From Pseudomonas huaxiensis (GTDB lineage Bacteria > Pseudomonadota > Gammaproteobacteria > Pseudomonadales > Pseudomonadaceae), in contig NZ_QKVL01000025.1 in the NCBI RefSeq assembly GCF_003231275.1, forward strand, positions 1 to 64,000: DNA of 64,000 nucleotides, read 5' to 3'. The position numbers were made by a program, and so were the translations under genes. Position 1 is the stretch's first letter. Each line of letters opens with the position of its first letter. This document shows positions 17,641 through 26,495 of this stretch, one piece after another. The notes below the pieces were generated by a model. It searched no databases, had not been told where the DNA came from, and was given only the letters and a program-made list of their open reading frames with translations.

Positions 17641-17922
17641 CAGTCAGATCCCTCTTGTTTTTGTCAGTACGCGCCAGTACGCCGGACAAAATCTAGAAGG
17701 CAATTTCAAGCCTGTCTGCCATCATCCATGTGCTTGATAGCAGGTAATTGTAACCATTTGCGCCGTTAGAACTGTTGGCTATTGGGGTCATTACCAATTC
17801 ATTGAAGTCAATCTGCCATTAATCCCGATGCCTCAGCGCGGTCTTTCTATACTCAGCAAAAGAAAAGAGTCTCCAGGCGGTGTGGGGACGAGTGCGAACT
17901 CGGCTGAACTGGGAGGCACGCT
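17641..17922. other. Divergent intergenic region
   Basis: 282 bp between the divergent MFS and mucR-like genes. It must hold both promoters. AT-rich around 17680-17800, with short dyads (for example TTGAAGTCAA near 17800). A recognisable ribosome-binding site (GGGAGG) precedes the mucR start at 17923. No small ORF or RNA is supported. Confidence 0.4.
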
Positions 17923-20181
17923 ATGGAATGGCTGCACATGCTGCTTGCCGATCATCCGGCGGGCCATTTTGCTCTGGCTGTACGCCATAACCCCTACCTG
18001 ATACTGCTCGCCTATCTGGTGATGTGCGCAGGCAGCTTCGCCACCCTCGACATCATCGAACGCATCGGCGACAGCGAACACGGCGCCGCCCGCCGCCGCT
18101 GGAAAGTGCTGGGGGCCTGTTGCCTGGCCTGCAGCGTGTGGGCGATGCACTACATCGGCATGCTGGCCTTCGAAACGACGCTGGAAGTCCACTACGACAT
18201 GTTCCTGACCGGCGTCTCGCTGCTGATCATGCTGTCCGCCGCCCTCTGCGCCATGAACATCCTCGGCCAGCCCCTGCCGCGCACCCGCCATTACGGCCTC
18301 GCCGCGCTGTGCGTCGCGGCCGGGGTGGCGATCATGCACTACACCGGCATGGCCGCCATGCGTTCCAACGCCTTGCAGCACTACAACCCCACACTGGTGC
18401 TGGTGTCGGTGATCGTCGCCCTGGTCGCCGCGCTTCTGCCGCTGTTGATGGCTCGCTACCTGCGTGGCGGCAACGGCTCCCGCCCGCAACTGTTCAAGTA
18501 CAGCGCTGCAGTGGTCATGGCCGGGGGCATCATCGCCACCCATTACACCGGCATGTGCGCCCTGAGCCTGATCCTGCCCGACGGCACCAGCACGCAAATG
18601 GCCCTGAGCGACAACAGCCTGCAACTGAGCCTCACCATCGCCGTGATCACCCTGCTGATCAGCGGCAGTTGCATCAGTGCGGCGCTGTCGGACAAGAAAC
18701 TGCAAAGCAAGGAGCAGGACCTGCGTCGGGTCAACACCCTGCTGAGCCAGCTCGACCAGGCCAGAGTTTCGCTGCAACAGGCCGCGCACTACGACGCCCT
18801 GACCAACCTGATCAACCGTCGCGGTTTCAACCAGATTTTCGCCGAGCGCCTGGCCGAGCAAAGCCAGATCGGCGGCATGCTCGGGGTGATGTTCCTCGAC
18901 ATCGACCATTTCAAGCGCATCAACGACAGCCTCGGCCACGACGCCGGCGACCAGTTGCTCAAGGCCATCGCCAACCTGATCAAAGCCGCGACCCGTAACC
19001 AGGACGTGGTGTCGCGGCTTGGCGGCGACGAGTTCTGCATCCTCTTCAACCTGAAAAGTCCGGATGAGGCCCGCGGCCTTGCGCAGCGCATCCTGCAGAA
19101 AGTCCGCGAGCCAATCGACCTGGCCGGGCGGCGCATGGTCATGACCACCAGCATCGGCATCAGCCTGTTCCCGGACGACGGCGGCAGTTGCGACGAACTG
19201 CTCAAGCACGCCGACCTGGCGCTCTATCAATCCAAAGGCAGCGGGCGCAACAAACTCAATTTCTTCAGCGACAACCTCAAGACCCGCGCCACCCTGGAGC
19301 TACAACTGGAGGAAGAACTGCGCATCGCGCTGCTGGAAGAGCGCGGCCTGCGTATTCACTACCAGCCGATCTACGAACTTGCCAGTGGTCGGGTGACCAA
19401 GCTCGAAGCGCTGATTCGCTGGCAACATCCGCAACATGGCCTGCTCAGCCCCGACCGTTTCATCGGCATCGCTGAAACCAATGGCTTGATTGCCGACCTG
19501 GACCTGTGGGTCATGCGGCGGGCCTGCCTGGACCTCGCCGAACTGAGCCAGCACGGCTTCGGTGATCTGAAAGTAACGGTCAACTGCTCCGCCCTCACCC
19601 TGGGCCGCGATGAGCTGGCCAACGAAGTCCAGGAAGCCCTGCTGGGGGCCGGCCTGCCGGCCTGGCGCCTGGAGCTGGAAGTGACCGAAAACGCCTTGAT
19701 GGCCAATATCCACAGCACCATCGCCCTGCTGCGGCGGATCCGCGAGCAGGGTGTGTCGCTGTCCATCGATGACTTCGGCACCGGCTATTCATCCCTGGCC
19801 TATCTCAAGCGCCTGCCGCTGGACACCCTGAAGATCGACCGCTCGTTCATCCAGGACGTGCCGCGCTCACGGGCGGACAAGGACATCGTCCAGGCGATCA
19901 TGGTCATGGCCCACACCCTGCACCTCAAGGTGATCACCGAGGGTGTGGAGACCGAGGAACAGTACGAATTCCTCCAGCAACTGGAGTGCGACGCCATTCA
20001 GGGCTACCTGCTCAGCCGGCCGGTGCCGCTGGAAGCGCTGCGCGACGTGCTCAACGAGCTCAACCATCGCGAAGAACGGCTTATGGCTTGCTGCGATACA
20101 GATCAATCAGCGTCGCGGGATCTTTTTCCAGATAGCCCTGACTGCCATGCAGGCGCATCAACTGCGCGGCCAGTCCGCTGA
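17923..20181 (+). CDS. mucR: MHYT-GGDEF-EAL protein, MucR homologue
   Basis: Membrane c-di-GMP enzyme of 752 aa. Seven-TM MHYT sensor with three motif copies (MHYIGM 75-80, MHYTGM 138-143, THYTGM 206-211) proposed to bind copper and sense O2, NO or CO. Then GGDEF (367-371, RNQD inhibitory site 358-361) and EAL (495-497; DDFGTGYSS and EGVET intact). Known MucR proteins are about 685 aa and support alginate synthesis and biofilm control. About 33 C-terminal residues here are encoded in the stretch that overlaps the convergent gene at 20081-20971, so the tail looks like an acquired read-through extension. Confidence 0.85.
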   Translation: MEWLHMLLADHPAGHFALAVRHNPYLILLAYLVMCAGSFATLDIIERIGDSEHGAARRRWKVLGACCLACSVWAMHYIGMLAFETTLEVHYDMFLTGVSLLIMLSAALCAMNILGQPLPRTRHYGLAALCVAAGVAIMHYTGMAAMRSNALQHYNPTLVLVSVIVALVAALLPLLMARYLRGGNGSRPQLFKYSAAVVMAGGIIATHYTGMCALSLILPDGTSTQMALSDNSLQLSLTIAVITLLISGSCISAALSDKKLQSKEQDLRRVNTLLSQLDQARVSLQQAAHYDALTNLINRRGFNQIFAERLAEQSQIGGMLGVMFLDIDHFKRINDSLGHDAGDQLLKAIANLIKAATRNQDVVSRLGGDEFCILFNLKSPDEARGLAQRILQKVREPIDLAGRRMVMTTSIGISLFPDDGGSCDELLKHADLALYQSKGSGRNKLNFFSDNLKTRATLELQLEEELRIALLEERGLRIHYQPIYELASGRVTKLEALIRWQHPQHGLLSPDRFIGIAETNGLIADLDLWVMRRACLDLAELSQHGFGDLKVTVNCSALTLGRDELANEVQEALLGAGLPAWRLELEVTENALMANIHSTIALLRRIREQGVSLSIDDFGTGYSSLAYLKRLPLDTLKIDRSFIQDVPRSRADKDIVQAIMVMAHTLHLKVITEGVETEEQYEFLQQLECDAIQGYLLSRPVPLEALRDVLNELNHREERLMACCDTDQSASRDLFPDSPDCHAGASTARPVR

Positions 20182-20971
20182 CCGGGGTTGCCGAGCCCTG
20201 CTCGCGGGAGAACTTGACGGCGGTATCGAGGTCCTTGAGCAAGGTCCGCACATGCCACTTCACTGGCTCGAAACGGCTTTCGGCCATTTGCGGCGCAAGG
20301 ATCTGCAAGGGTTTCGAGTCGGCGAAACCACCGGCCAGGGCTTCGGCGATCAGGCTGGCATCGACCCCGGACTGCTCGGCCAGGGCCACCACTTCGGCAA
20401 TCACCAGCGCATTGCAGGCCACGATCATCTGGTTGCAGGCCTTGGTCACCTGCCCCGCCCCGACCCCGCCCATATGCGTCACCCGCTGACCCAGTGACAG
20501 CAACGCCGGGCGCACCCGCGCCAGATCATTCGCCTCACCGCCAACCATGATCGCCAGGGTGCCAGCCTCAGCGCCCGGGGTGCCGCCGGACACCGGCGTA
20601 TCCAGCCAGCTCATGCCGCTGGCGGCCTTGAGCCGCGCGGCCATTGCGCGGGTGGCGGTCGGTTCCAGGCTGGAAAAGTCCACCAGCAACTGCCCGGCCT
20701 TAGCCGTACTGGCGATACCCTCGGCACCGAACACCACGTCGTGGACCACCGAGGTGTCCGCCAGACAGAGCATCACCACATCCGCCGCCTCGCACAGCTC
20801 GGCCGGCGTTGCCACTTGTCGCGCTCCGGCAGCCACCAATGGTGCGCATTTATCCGGCGAGCGGTTCCACACTGTCAGCGAAAAACCCGCCGCCAGCAGG
20901 CGCCGACACATGGGCAAGCCCATCAGACCGATACCGGCAAAGCCCAGGGACAACGGCATTGGATTGCTCAT
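20081..20971 (-). CDS. 3-hydroxyisobutyrate-dehydrogenase-type oxidoreductase
   Basis: Beta-hydroxyacid dehydrogenase of 296 aa, a soluble NAD(P)-dependent enzyme. Rossmann motif GFAGIGLMG at the N-terminus, substrate loop DTPVSGGTPGAEAGTL and the catalytic Lys in GAGQVTKACNQ are intact. Family substrates include 3-hydroxyisobutyrate, tartronate semialdehyde and related acids; which one applies cannot be read here. Its 3' end overlaps the mucR-like gene by 101 bases, an unusually long convergent overlap. No catabolic partner gene (mmsA, gcl, hyi) is adjacent. Confidence 0.88.
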   Translation of the reverse strand: MSNPMPLSLGFAGIGLMGLPMCRRLLAAGFSLTVWNRSPDKCAPLVAAGARQVATPAELCEAADVVMLCLADTSVVHDVVFGAEGIASTAKAGQLLVDFSSLEPTATRAMAARLKAASGMSWLDTPVSGGTPGAEAGTLAIMVGGEANDLARVRPALLSLGQRVTHMGGVGAGQVTKACNQMIVACNALVIAEVVALAEQSGVDASLIAEALAGGFADSKPLQILAPQMAESRFEPVKWHVRTLLKDLDTAVKFSREQGSATPVSGLAAQLMRLHGSQGYLEKDPATLIDLYRSKP

Positions 20972-21167
20972 CTACAGCTCCAGATAATTAAAGAAGTTGA
21001 CGACTTGGACGATTCAGAAGAGGTACGAGGGGAAAACCCCTAGGGTTTATAGGGTAAAACCTGATCGCGTACGCCAGAGACGCGCTGATACAGTCGCGAA
21101 ACTTATCCAGGGATGGCTGAATGATATCGACTGTTTCAATGCCACCCTCCCAGGCAAATGGCGCAAA

Positions 21168-23351
21168 ATGACCTCCAAGAATACTCCAGCCAACGTGATT
21201 TCCGAGCTGCTTGCAGCCACCGCGCCCTCCAGCTACGGGGCCCGCGGCTATTACAACCAGCCCACCCTGACGCCACAGCAATACCTGTACTTCACCGAAC
21301 CAGACACCCAGCGCATCCTCGACAACCTCGACGGCCTGCGCGATCTGGTGTTCCCGCCGAGCCTGCATGTCGAAGACGACAGCCAGTTGCGGCTGGACCA
21401 GCAATTCCCCTCGGTCTGCCTTATTGGCCTGGGCCGCTGCGGCTCGAACATCGCCCTGGATGTCGCCGAGTTGGTCTACAACGCCCGGACGTTCTACCTC
21501 AACGAATTCAATAACGACGAGCGCACCGGGACCGACCCGAGCTACAACCCGGCGCGCTGGATCCGCAACAACCTGCGCCTGGTCCAGGCCAAGAGCGCCA
21601 AGCCGGTGTTCCTGGTCGAACCGCTGGTCATGCTCGGCGACCTGGACAAGGACATCGCCGGACGCATCCGTTTCTCGCGCAAAGGCGAGAAAAGCGGCTT
21701 CCTGCGCGACTACAGCAAAATGAAGATCATGGACCTCTCCGAAGTCCATGCCGGCGGCGCCGGTAACGCGCCGATCCTCGGCCAGTACCTGGCGAAGATC
21801 ATCCTCAACAAGGAAACCCACCGTTTCTCCAGCGCCGACTGGAAGCTGATCCACTCGTACCTGATCGATTCCTGCGGGATCAAGGCCAACCAGTCGCGAT
21901 TGTACTTCTACATTTTCAGCGCCGGCGGCGGTACCGGCTCGGGCATGGCCTCGGAGTTCGGCCTGGCCCAGCAGTTCTCGTACATGAACAAGACGTTCGA
22001 CACCAAGCCTGCCGACGAGCAAGACGGCGAGTCCGGGCATTCGTTCGTCTTCGAGCCGATCTTCACCAGCGGCATCTGCGTGCTGCCGAACATTTCCGAC
22101 CATCGCAGTGAAATGTCCGAGGCGTTGCACATCAACGCCGGCCGACTGCTGTGCAAATACCTGTCGGAAGAATGGGACTTCTCGTACAACTTCGACAACG
22201 AAGACAGCAGCGAAGCCAGTGTCATGGGCCGCATTCGCCCATGGAACGCGATGATGCTGATCTCCAACGACATCATGCGCTATGCCGAAGAAAGCGATGA
22301 CGGCAACATCCAGAACATCGACGTCAACGCAATGGAGAAGCACGCCAACCAGTACATCTCCCAGCAGATATTCAACATCCTTACCGCCCAGGCGGTGACC
22401 ACCGACTACGACCAGAACTACTTCCGTCGCGCCGGCATCGACATCGGCGAAACCATCCGCCTCGACGCCAACGACCTGTTTATGAGCCTGGCCGGCCCGG
22501 TGGCCATCGCCTACGCCGAATCGGTCGTGCCGGAAACCCCGACCCAGAGTTCCGAGAAGGGCTTCAAGGTGTTCGAGAAGGAACAGCCGCGACTGGACAT
22601 CGACGACCTGTTCTTCCGCTCCATCGACCTGCCGCACTTCAACAAGGACACCCAGGCCATCGAGGGCATCAGCCTGCTGCCGATCGAGTCCAAGCGCTAT
22701 CGCGCGGCCCTGGAGCAATACCGCACGTCCGGCTGCGACGCCGCGGCGCTGCATGACCTGCACTTCTTCAAGAACTGCTCGTCGGTGGTGTCGATCGTTT
22801 CGCTGCCCAAGGACTACAAGCTGTCCTATATGGACCTGAACCGGCTCAAGACCCACCTCAACAGCCTGTTCCCCAACACCACCCTCAAGCGTTACGCGCT
22901 GGTGATCGGCGCTTCGGCCAACCTGTCGCTGACCACACTGATCGCCAAGAGCCCGTGCCTGTCGGACGATTTCCTGACGCTGATCGTGGCATTCATCAAA
23001 CGCTGCTTCGCTCGGGCGCCTTATCGCTTCGACGAAACCCTGGACAACGCGATCCTCGACTTCATCACCCAGGAGGAATTCGAGGAGGAGCGCATCGATG
23101 AGTTGCTCAACGAATTCGAGAACCCGGCGAAGATCCTCGATACCAACTGGTACGCAATCAAACCGATGTACGAGAAGAAGTATCGCGAGTTGATCAACGA
23201 CAAGAGCAAGTTTGTCTCGATCAACGATATTCGCCTGTCACGGGAATGCGTGAAGAAAGCCGTGAAGTATCTGCGCGAGATTTATCGCCACCGGATTGGC
23301 AAGACCAAAGTCATTTCGCTCAATTACCACACCGGTAAAGTCGACTACTGA
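21168..23351 (+). CDS. Tubulin/FtsZ-like protein (Tubulin_2 type)
   Basis: Unusual 727-aa protein. It carries the tubulin-superfamily signature GGGTGSG (253-259, in FSAGGGTGSGMASEF), a preceding glycine motif GLGRCGSN (87-94, like the FtsZ T1 loop), a T6-like NAMMLISND (~360-368) and RLDANDLFMSLAGP (431 on), which aligns with the FtsZ T7 loop NLDFADV: both acidic residues (Asp433, Asp436) are kept but Asn becomes Arg. This fits the poorly studied bacterial Tubulin_2 family, much longer than FtsZ/TubZ (~400). GTP binding is likely; polymerisation is unproven. It stands alone with its own terminator. ATG 21168 has no clear Shine-Dalgarno; a TTG at 20997 is in frame but the extra residues look non-coding. 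Confidence 0.78.
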   Translation: MTSKNTPANVISELLAATAPSSYGARGYYNQPTLTPQQYLYFTEPDTQRILDNLDGLRDLVFPPSLHVEDDSQLRLDQQFPSVCLIGLGRCGSNIALDVAELVYNARTFYLNEFNNDERTGTDPSYNPARWIRNNLRLVQAKSAKPVFLVEPLVMLGDLDKDIAGRIRFSRKGEKSGFLRDYSKMKIMDLSEVHAGGAGNAPILGQYLAKIILNKETHRFSSADWKLIHSYLIDSCGIKANQSRLYFYIFSAGGGTGSGMASEFGLAQQFSYMNKTFDTKPADEQDGESGHSFVFEPIFTSGICVLPNISDHRSEMSEALHINAGRLLCKYLSEEWDFSYNFDNEDSSEASVMGRIRPWNAMMLISNDIMRYAEESDDGNIQNIDVNAMEKHANQYISQQIFNILTAQAVTTDYDQNYFRRAGIDIGETIRLDANDLFMSLAGPVAIAYAESVVPETPTQSSEKGFKVFEKEQPRLDIDDLFFRSIDLPHFNKDTQAIEGISLLPIESKRYRAALEQYRTSGCDAAALHDLHFFKNCSSVVSIVSLPKDYKLSYMDLNRLKTHLNSLFPNTTLKRYALVIGASANLSLTTLIAKSPCLSDDFLTLIVAFIKRCFARAPYRFDETLDNAILDFITQEEFEEERIDELLNEFENPAKILDTNWYAIKPMYEKKYRELINDKSKFVSINDIRLSRECVKKAVKYLREIYRHRIGKTKVISLNYHTGKVDY

Positions 23352-23365
23352 GTCTGCCAAGAAAC

Positions 23366-23398
23366 AAAAACGGGGCGCCCATAAGAGCGCCCCGTTTT
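23366..23398 (+). terminator. Intrinsic terminator of the tubulin-like gene
   Basis: CGGGGCGC (23371-23378), 8-nt loop, GCGCCCCG (23387-23394), then TTTT; the A-run before it makes it potentially active on the other strand for the DUF2288 gene too. Confidence 0.85.
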
Positions 23399-23423
23399 GT
23401 ATTTGCCCTGTTTCAAGGCTGGT

Positions 23424-23530
23424 GACTGTTACCGCCCGCCCGTGATGCGGCAGGACTGTTACCAACGGTCACCTTGCCTGAACAGGCTCGCGCACCAAAA
23501 TGGACTCGCTGTGCGTTTTCACGCACCAAA
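23424..23530. repeat. Two pairs of short direct repeats
   Basis: GACTGTTACC occurs at 23424-23433 and 23454-23463 (30 bp apart); CGCACCAAA occurs at 23491-23499 and 23522-23530 (31 bp apart). All lie between two convergent 3' ends, where regulatory sites are not expected. CGCAC-N15-GTGCG followed by TTTTC (23491-23519) can also form a hairpin. Function unknown. Confidence 0.5.
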
Positions 23531-23541
23531 TCAGATCGCGA

Positions 23542-23847
23542 TCAGGCGGATTTGCGTTCCTGAATCAGGATGAACGGCGAAACCACCACCGCCCATATCT
23601 CTGGATCGCGGCTCTGAAGGTCAAGGGCCTGCTCGGCAGTGACCGCGCCGACAGTGCCAGCATTGCGCCACAAGGCCACGCTTTCGGCACGATTCTCGGC
23701 CATTGCCTGTGCGACTTCGATCAGGTCGACGGTAGGCTCGACCCAAATCAGGTCACCCTTCGCCCAAAAACGCTCCAAGGCTTTCCACTCGATTACCGCC
23801 GTCTCACCGAGCAATTTGGCATAGAGGGTGCTTGGTTCATCTGTCAT
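23542..23847 (-). CDS. DUF2288 family protein
   Basis: 101-aa soluble protein matching DUF2288: the core reads LLGETAVIEWKALERFWAKG, then VDLIEVAQAMAEN, and ends WAVVVSPFILIQERK. The family is small, widespread in proteobacteria and cyanobacteria, and without known function. ATG 23847 is preceded by GGTGGAA; an in-frame extension to 23961 is Cys/Arg-rich and not homologous. It converges on the tubulin-like gene. Confidence 0.85.
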   Translation of the reverse strand: MTDEPSTLYAKLLGETAVIEWKALERFWAKGDLIWVEPTVDLIEVAQAMAENRAESVALWRNAGTVGAVTAEQALDLQSRDPEIWAVVVSPFILIQERKSA

Positions 23848-24068
23848 GGGTTCCACCAAAAATAATCCGGCTTGAGTAAAGCCCGGTATTTTTGCAGAAA
23901 AACCCAGTTTCAAATAAGTAATTGATCGACGGATACAGCAAAGCCGAGTCTTTCCGGGCAATACCGGAACACTAGAAGACGCTTTTTTGTAACTTTATGT
24001 CGATCAGGCGACACCCTCGGTTTTTGCCTCGGCGCACCTGCTTTTCAAGCGAGGAAGCAGCGCTCTAC

Positions 24069-24084
24069 ACTGTACCGGTACAGT
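24069..24084. promoter_or_regulatory. Perfect 16-bp palindrome upstream of braC
   Basis: ACTGTACCGGTACAGT, fully symmetric, 131 bp before the braC start codon. The form suits a TetR-type operator. It is not a LexA box because the CTG and CAG halves are 8 bp apart rather than 10. The bound regulator is unknown. Confidence 0.45.
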
Positions 24085-24215
24085 TGCCAGGGCATTCACC
24101 GGGGGCGATTCCGGAAGATCAGCCTCGCGGTACGGCGTAGCCGCACCGGATCTGGTCAGGTCCTCTGCCTTGGCGCTTAGGACTATAAAAATTACAACAG
24201 AATGAGTGGAGCACT

Positions 24216-25343
24216 ATGAGTAAGGCTACCAAGCAAATTTCCAAGCTGTTTGCCGCAATGGTTCTGGCCGGCGTCGCCAGCCATTCGTTTGCAGCCGATA
24301 CCATCAAGATCGGCATCGCCGGCCCGAAAACCGGTCCGGTCACTCAATACGGTGACATGCAGTTCCTCGGTGCAAAACAGGCAATCAAAGACATCAACGC
24401 CAAGGGCGGCGTCGATGGCAAGATGCTCGAAGCCAAGGAGTACGACGACGCTTGCGACCCTAAACAAGCCGTGGCCGTTGCCAACAAAGTGGTCAACGAT
24501 GGCGTCAAGTACGTGATCGGTCACCTCTGCTCCAGCTCCACCCAGCCAGCGTCCGACATCTATGAAGACGAAGGCGTGATCATGATTACCCCGGCCGCTA
24601 CCAGCCCGGAAATCACCGCTCGTGGCTACAAGCTGATCTTCCGCACCATCGGTCTGGACAGCGCTCAGGGCCCGGCCGCCGGCAACTACATCGCCGATCA
24701 CGTCAAGCCGAAAGTCGTCGCGGTCCTGCACGACAAGCAGCAGTACGGTGAAGGCATCGCCACCGCGGTCAAGGAAACCCTGGAGAAGAAAGGCACCAAG
24801 GTTGCCGTCTTCGAAGGCCTGAACGCCGGTGACAAGGACTTCTCCTCGATCATCCAGAAGCTCAAGCAAAACAACGTCGACTTCGTTTACTACGGCGGCT
24901 ACCACCCAGAGCTGGGCCTGATCCTGCGCCAGGCCCAGGAAAAAGGCCTGAAAGCCAAGTTCATGGGTCCGGAAGGCGTCGGCAACGACTCCATCTCGCA
25001 AATCGCCCAGAACGCCTCCGAAGGCCTGCTGGTCACCCTGCCGAAGTCGTTCGACACCGACCCTGCGAACAAGGCCATCTCCGACGCCATCAAGGCTGAC
25101 GGCAAGGATCCAAGCGGTCCGTTCGTGTTCCCGGCCTACTCCGCAGTCGAGCTGATCGCTGAAGGTATCAAGGCAGCCAAGAGCGAAGACACCGACAAGG
25201 TGGCAGCCGCCATCCACGCCGGCACCTTCAAGACTCCGACCGGCGATCTGTCGTACGACGCCAAGGGCGACCTGAAGGACTTCAAATTCGTGGTCTACGA
25301 ATGGCATTTCGGCAAACCGAAAACCGAAGTTTCCCCTCAGTAA
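24216..25343 (+). CDS. braC: Branched-chain amino acid-binding protein BraC
   Basis: Periplasmic substrate-binding protein of 375 aa for Leu/Ile/Val/Ala. Signal peptide of about 26 residues (cleavage after SHSFA), then a type I periplasmic fold beginning ADTIKIGIAGPKTG; two Cys (DDACDPK and GHLCSSS) match the conserved disulfide of LIV-binding proteins. It delivers ligand to BraDEFG, encoded downstream. A strong terminator between braC and braD fits the usual excess expression of the binding protein. GAGTGGAG ribosome-binding site before ATG. Confidence 0.96.
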   Translation: MSKATKQISKLFAAMVLAGVASHSFAADTIKIGIAGPKTGPVTQYGDMQFLGAKQAIKDINAKGGVDGKMLEAKEYDDACDPKQAVAVANKVVNDGVKYVIGHLCSSSTQPASDIYEDEGVIMITPAATSPEITARGYKLIFRTIGLDSAQGPAAGNYIADHVKPKVVAVLHDKQQYGEGIATAVKETLEKKGTKVAVFEGLNAGDKDFSSIIQKLKQNNVDFVYYGGYHPELGLILRQAQEKGLKAKFMGPEGVGNDSISQIAQNASEGLLVTLPKSFDTDPANKAISDAIKADGKDPSGPFVFPAYSAVELIAEGIKAAKSEDTDKVAAAIHAGTFKTPTGDLSYDAKGDLKDFKFVVYEWHFGKPKTEVSPQ

Positions 25344-25363
25344 CACTGTTTGATACATGACCG

Positions 25364-25397
25364 AAAAGCCCACTGTGCGAGCAGTGGGCTTTGTTTT
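25364..25397 (+). terminator. Intrinsic (partial) terminator after braC
   Basis: Stem AGCCCACTG (25367-25375) with CAGTGGGCT (25382-25390), 6-nt loop, then TTGTTTT. Probably allows read-through into braDEFG at a lower level. Confidence 0.88.
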
Positions 25398-25571
25398 ACG
25401 AGGTTCATGGACCTGTTTCCCGCGATCCGGGATCGGGTTCACCTGAAAATCTTAAAACCGTCACCAGCGGTTCCCTGGCAGTTGCGCGCGTCGAAGTGGC
25501 TATAGACCACAAGGCCGTGCCGGGTACAAACCCACCAGAGAAATGCGTATCAGGTTTTTAGGAGCGCTGTA

Positions 25572-26495
25572 ATGCCTGAGATCTATCACTTCTTCCAACA
25601 GCTGGTTAATGGCCTGACCATTGGCAGCACCTATGCCTTGATAGCCATTGGCTACACAATGGTTTACGGCATCATTGGAATGATCAACTTCGCCCATGGC
25701 GAGGTGTACATGATTGGTTCCTACGTGGCCTTCATCGTCCTTGCCGGACTGGCCATGATGGGCATCCACTCACTGCCGTTGCTGATGACCGCCGCGTTTG
25801 TCGCGACGATCCTCGTTACCAGTGCTTATGGCTACAGTATCGAACGGGTCGCCTACCGGCCGTTGCGTAACAGCAACCGCCTGATCCCGCTGATTTCCGC
25901 CATCGGCATGTCGATTTTCCTGCAGAACACCGTACTGCTTTCCCAGGATTCCAAGGACAAGTCCATTCCCAACCTGATCCCGGGGAGCATCTCCTTCGGC
26001 CCGGGCGGCGCGGAAGAAGTCCTGATTTCCTACATGCAAATCCTGGTCTTCGTGGTCACCCTGATCGCCATGACCGGCCTGACCCTGTTCATCTCCCGCT
26101 CCCGTCTGGGCCGGGCCTGCCGGGCCTGCGCCGAAGACATCAAGATGGCCAACCTGCTGGGTATCAACACCAACAACATCATCGCCCTGACCTTCGTCAT
26201 CGGCGCCGCACTGGCGGCCGTCGCGGCCGTATTGCTGAGCATGCAGTACGGCGTGATCAACCCCAACGCCGGCTTCCTGGTGGGCCTGAAAGCCTTCACC
26301 GCGGCAGTCCTCGGCGGCATCGGCAGCATTCCGGGCGCCATGCTCGGTGGCCTGGTGCTGGGTGTGGCCGAAGCCTTCGGCGCTGACATCTTCGGCGACC
26401 AGTACAAGGACGTCGTGGCGTTCGGCCTGCTGGTTCTCGTTCTGTTGTTCCGGCCGACTGGCATCCTGGGCCGTCCGGAGGTTGAGAAAGTATGA
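25572..26495 (+). CDS. braD: Branched-chain amino acid ABC permease BraD
   Basis: Inner-membrane permease of 307 aa, LivH type, about 8 TM helices. The N-terminal NGLTIGSTYALIAIGYTMVYGIIGMINFAHGE is the family hallmark and the EAA-like loop contains GRACRACAEDIKMANLLGIN. Pairs with BraE to form the channel. GGAGCG ribosome-binding site precedes ATG; the stop overlaps the braE start by four bases, so translation is coupled. Confidence 0.96.
   Translation: MPEIYHFFQQLVNGLTIGSTYALIAIGYTMVYGIIGMINFAHGEVYMIGSYVAFIVLAGLAMMGIHSLPLLMTAAFVATILVTSAYGYSIERVAYRPLRNSNRLIPLISAIGMSIFLQNTVLLSQDSKDKSIPNLIPGSISFGPGGAEEVLISYMQILVFVVTLIAMTGLTLFISRSRLGRACRACAEDIKMANLLGINTNNIIALTFVIGAALAAVAAVLLSMQYGVINPNAGFLVGLKAFTAAVLGGIGSIPGAMLGGLVLGVAEAFGADIFGDQYKDVVAFGLLVLVLLFRPTGILGRPEVEKV

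Noticed and set aside
23424..23530. CRISPR-like direct repeats
   Set aside because: Only two copies of each motif, 9-10 bp long, with no array and no cas genes.
24069..24084. LexA (SOS) box before braC
   Set aside because: CTG and CAG are 8 bp apart, while Pseudomonas LexA sites need 10.
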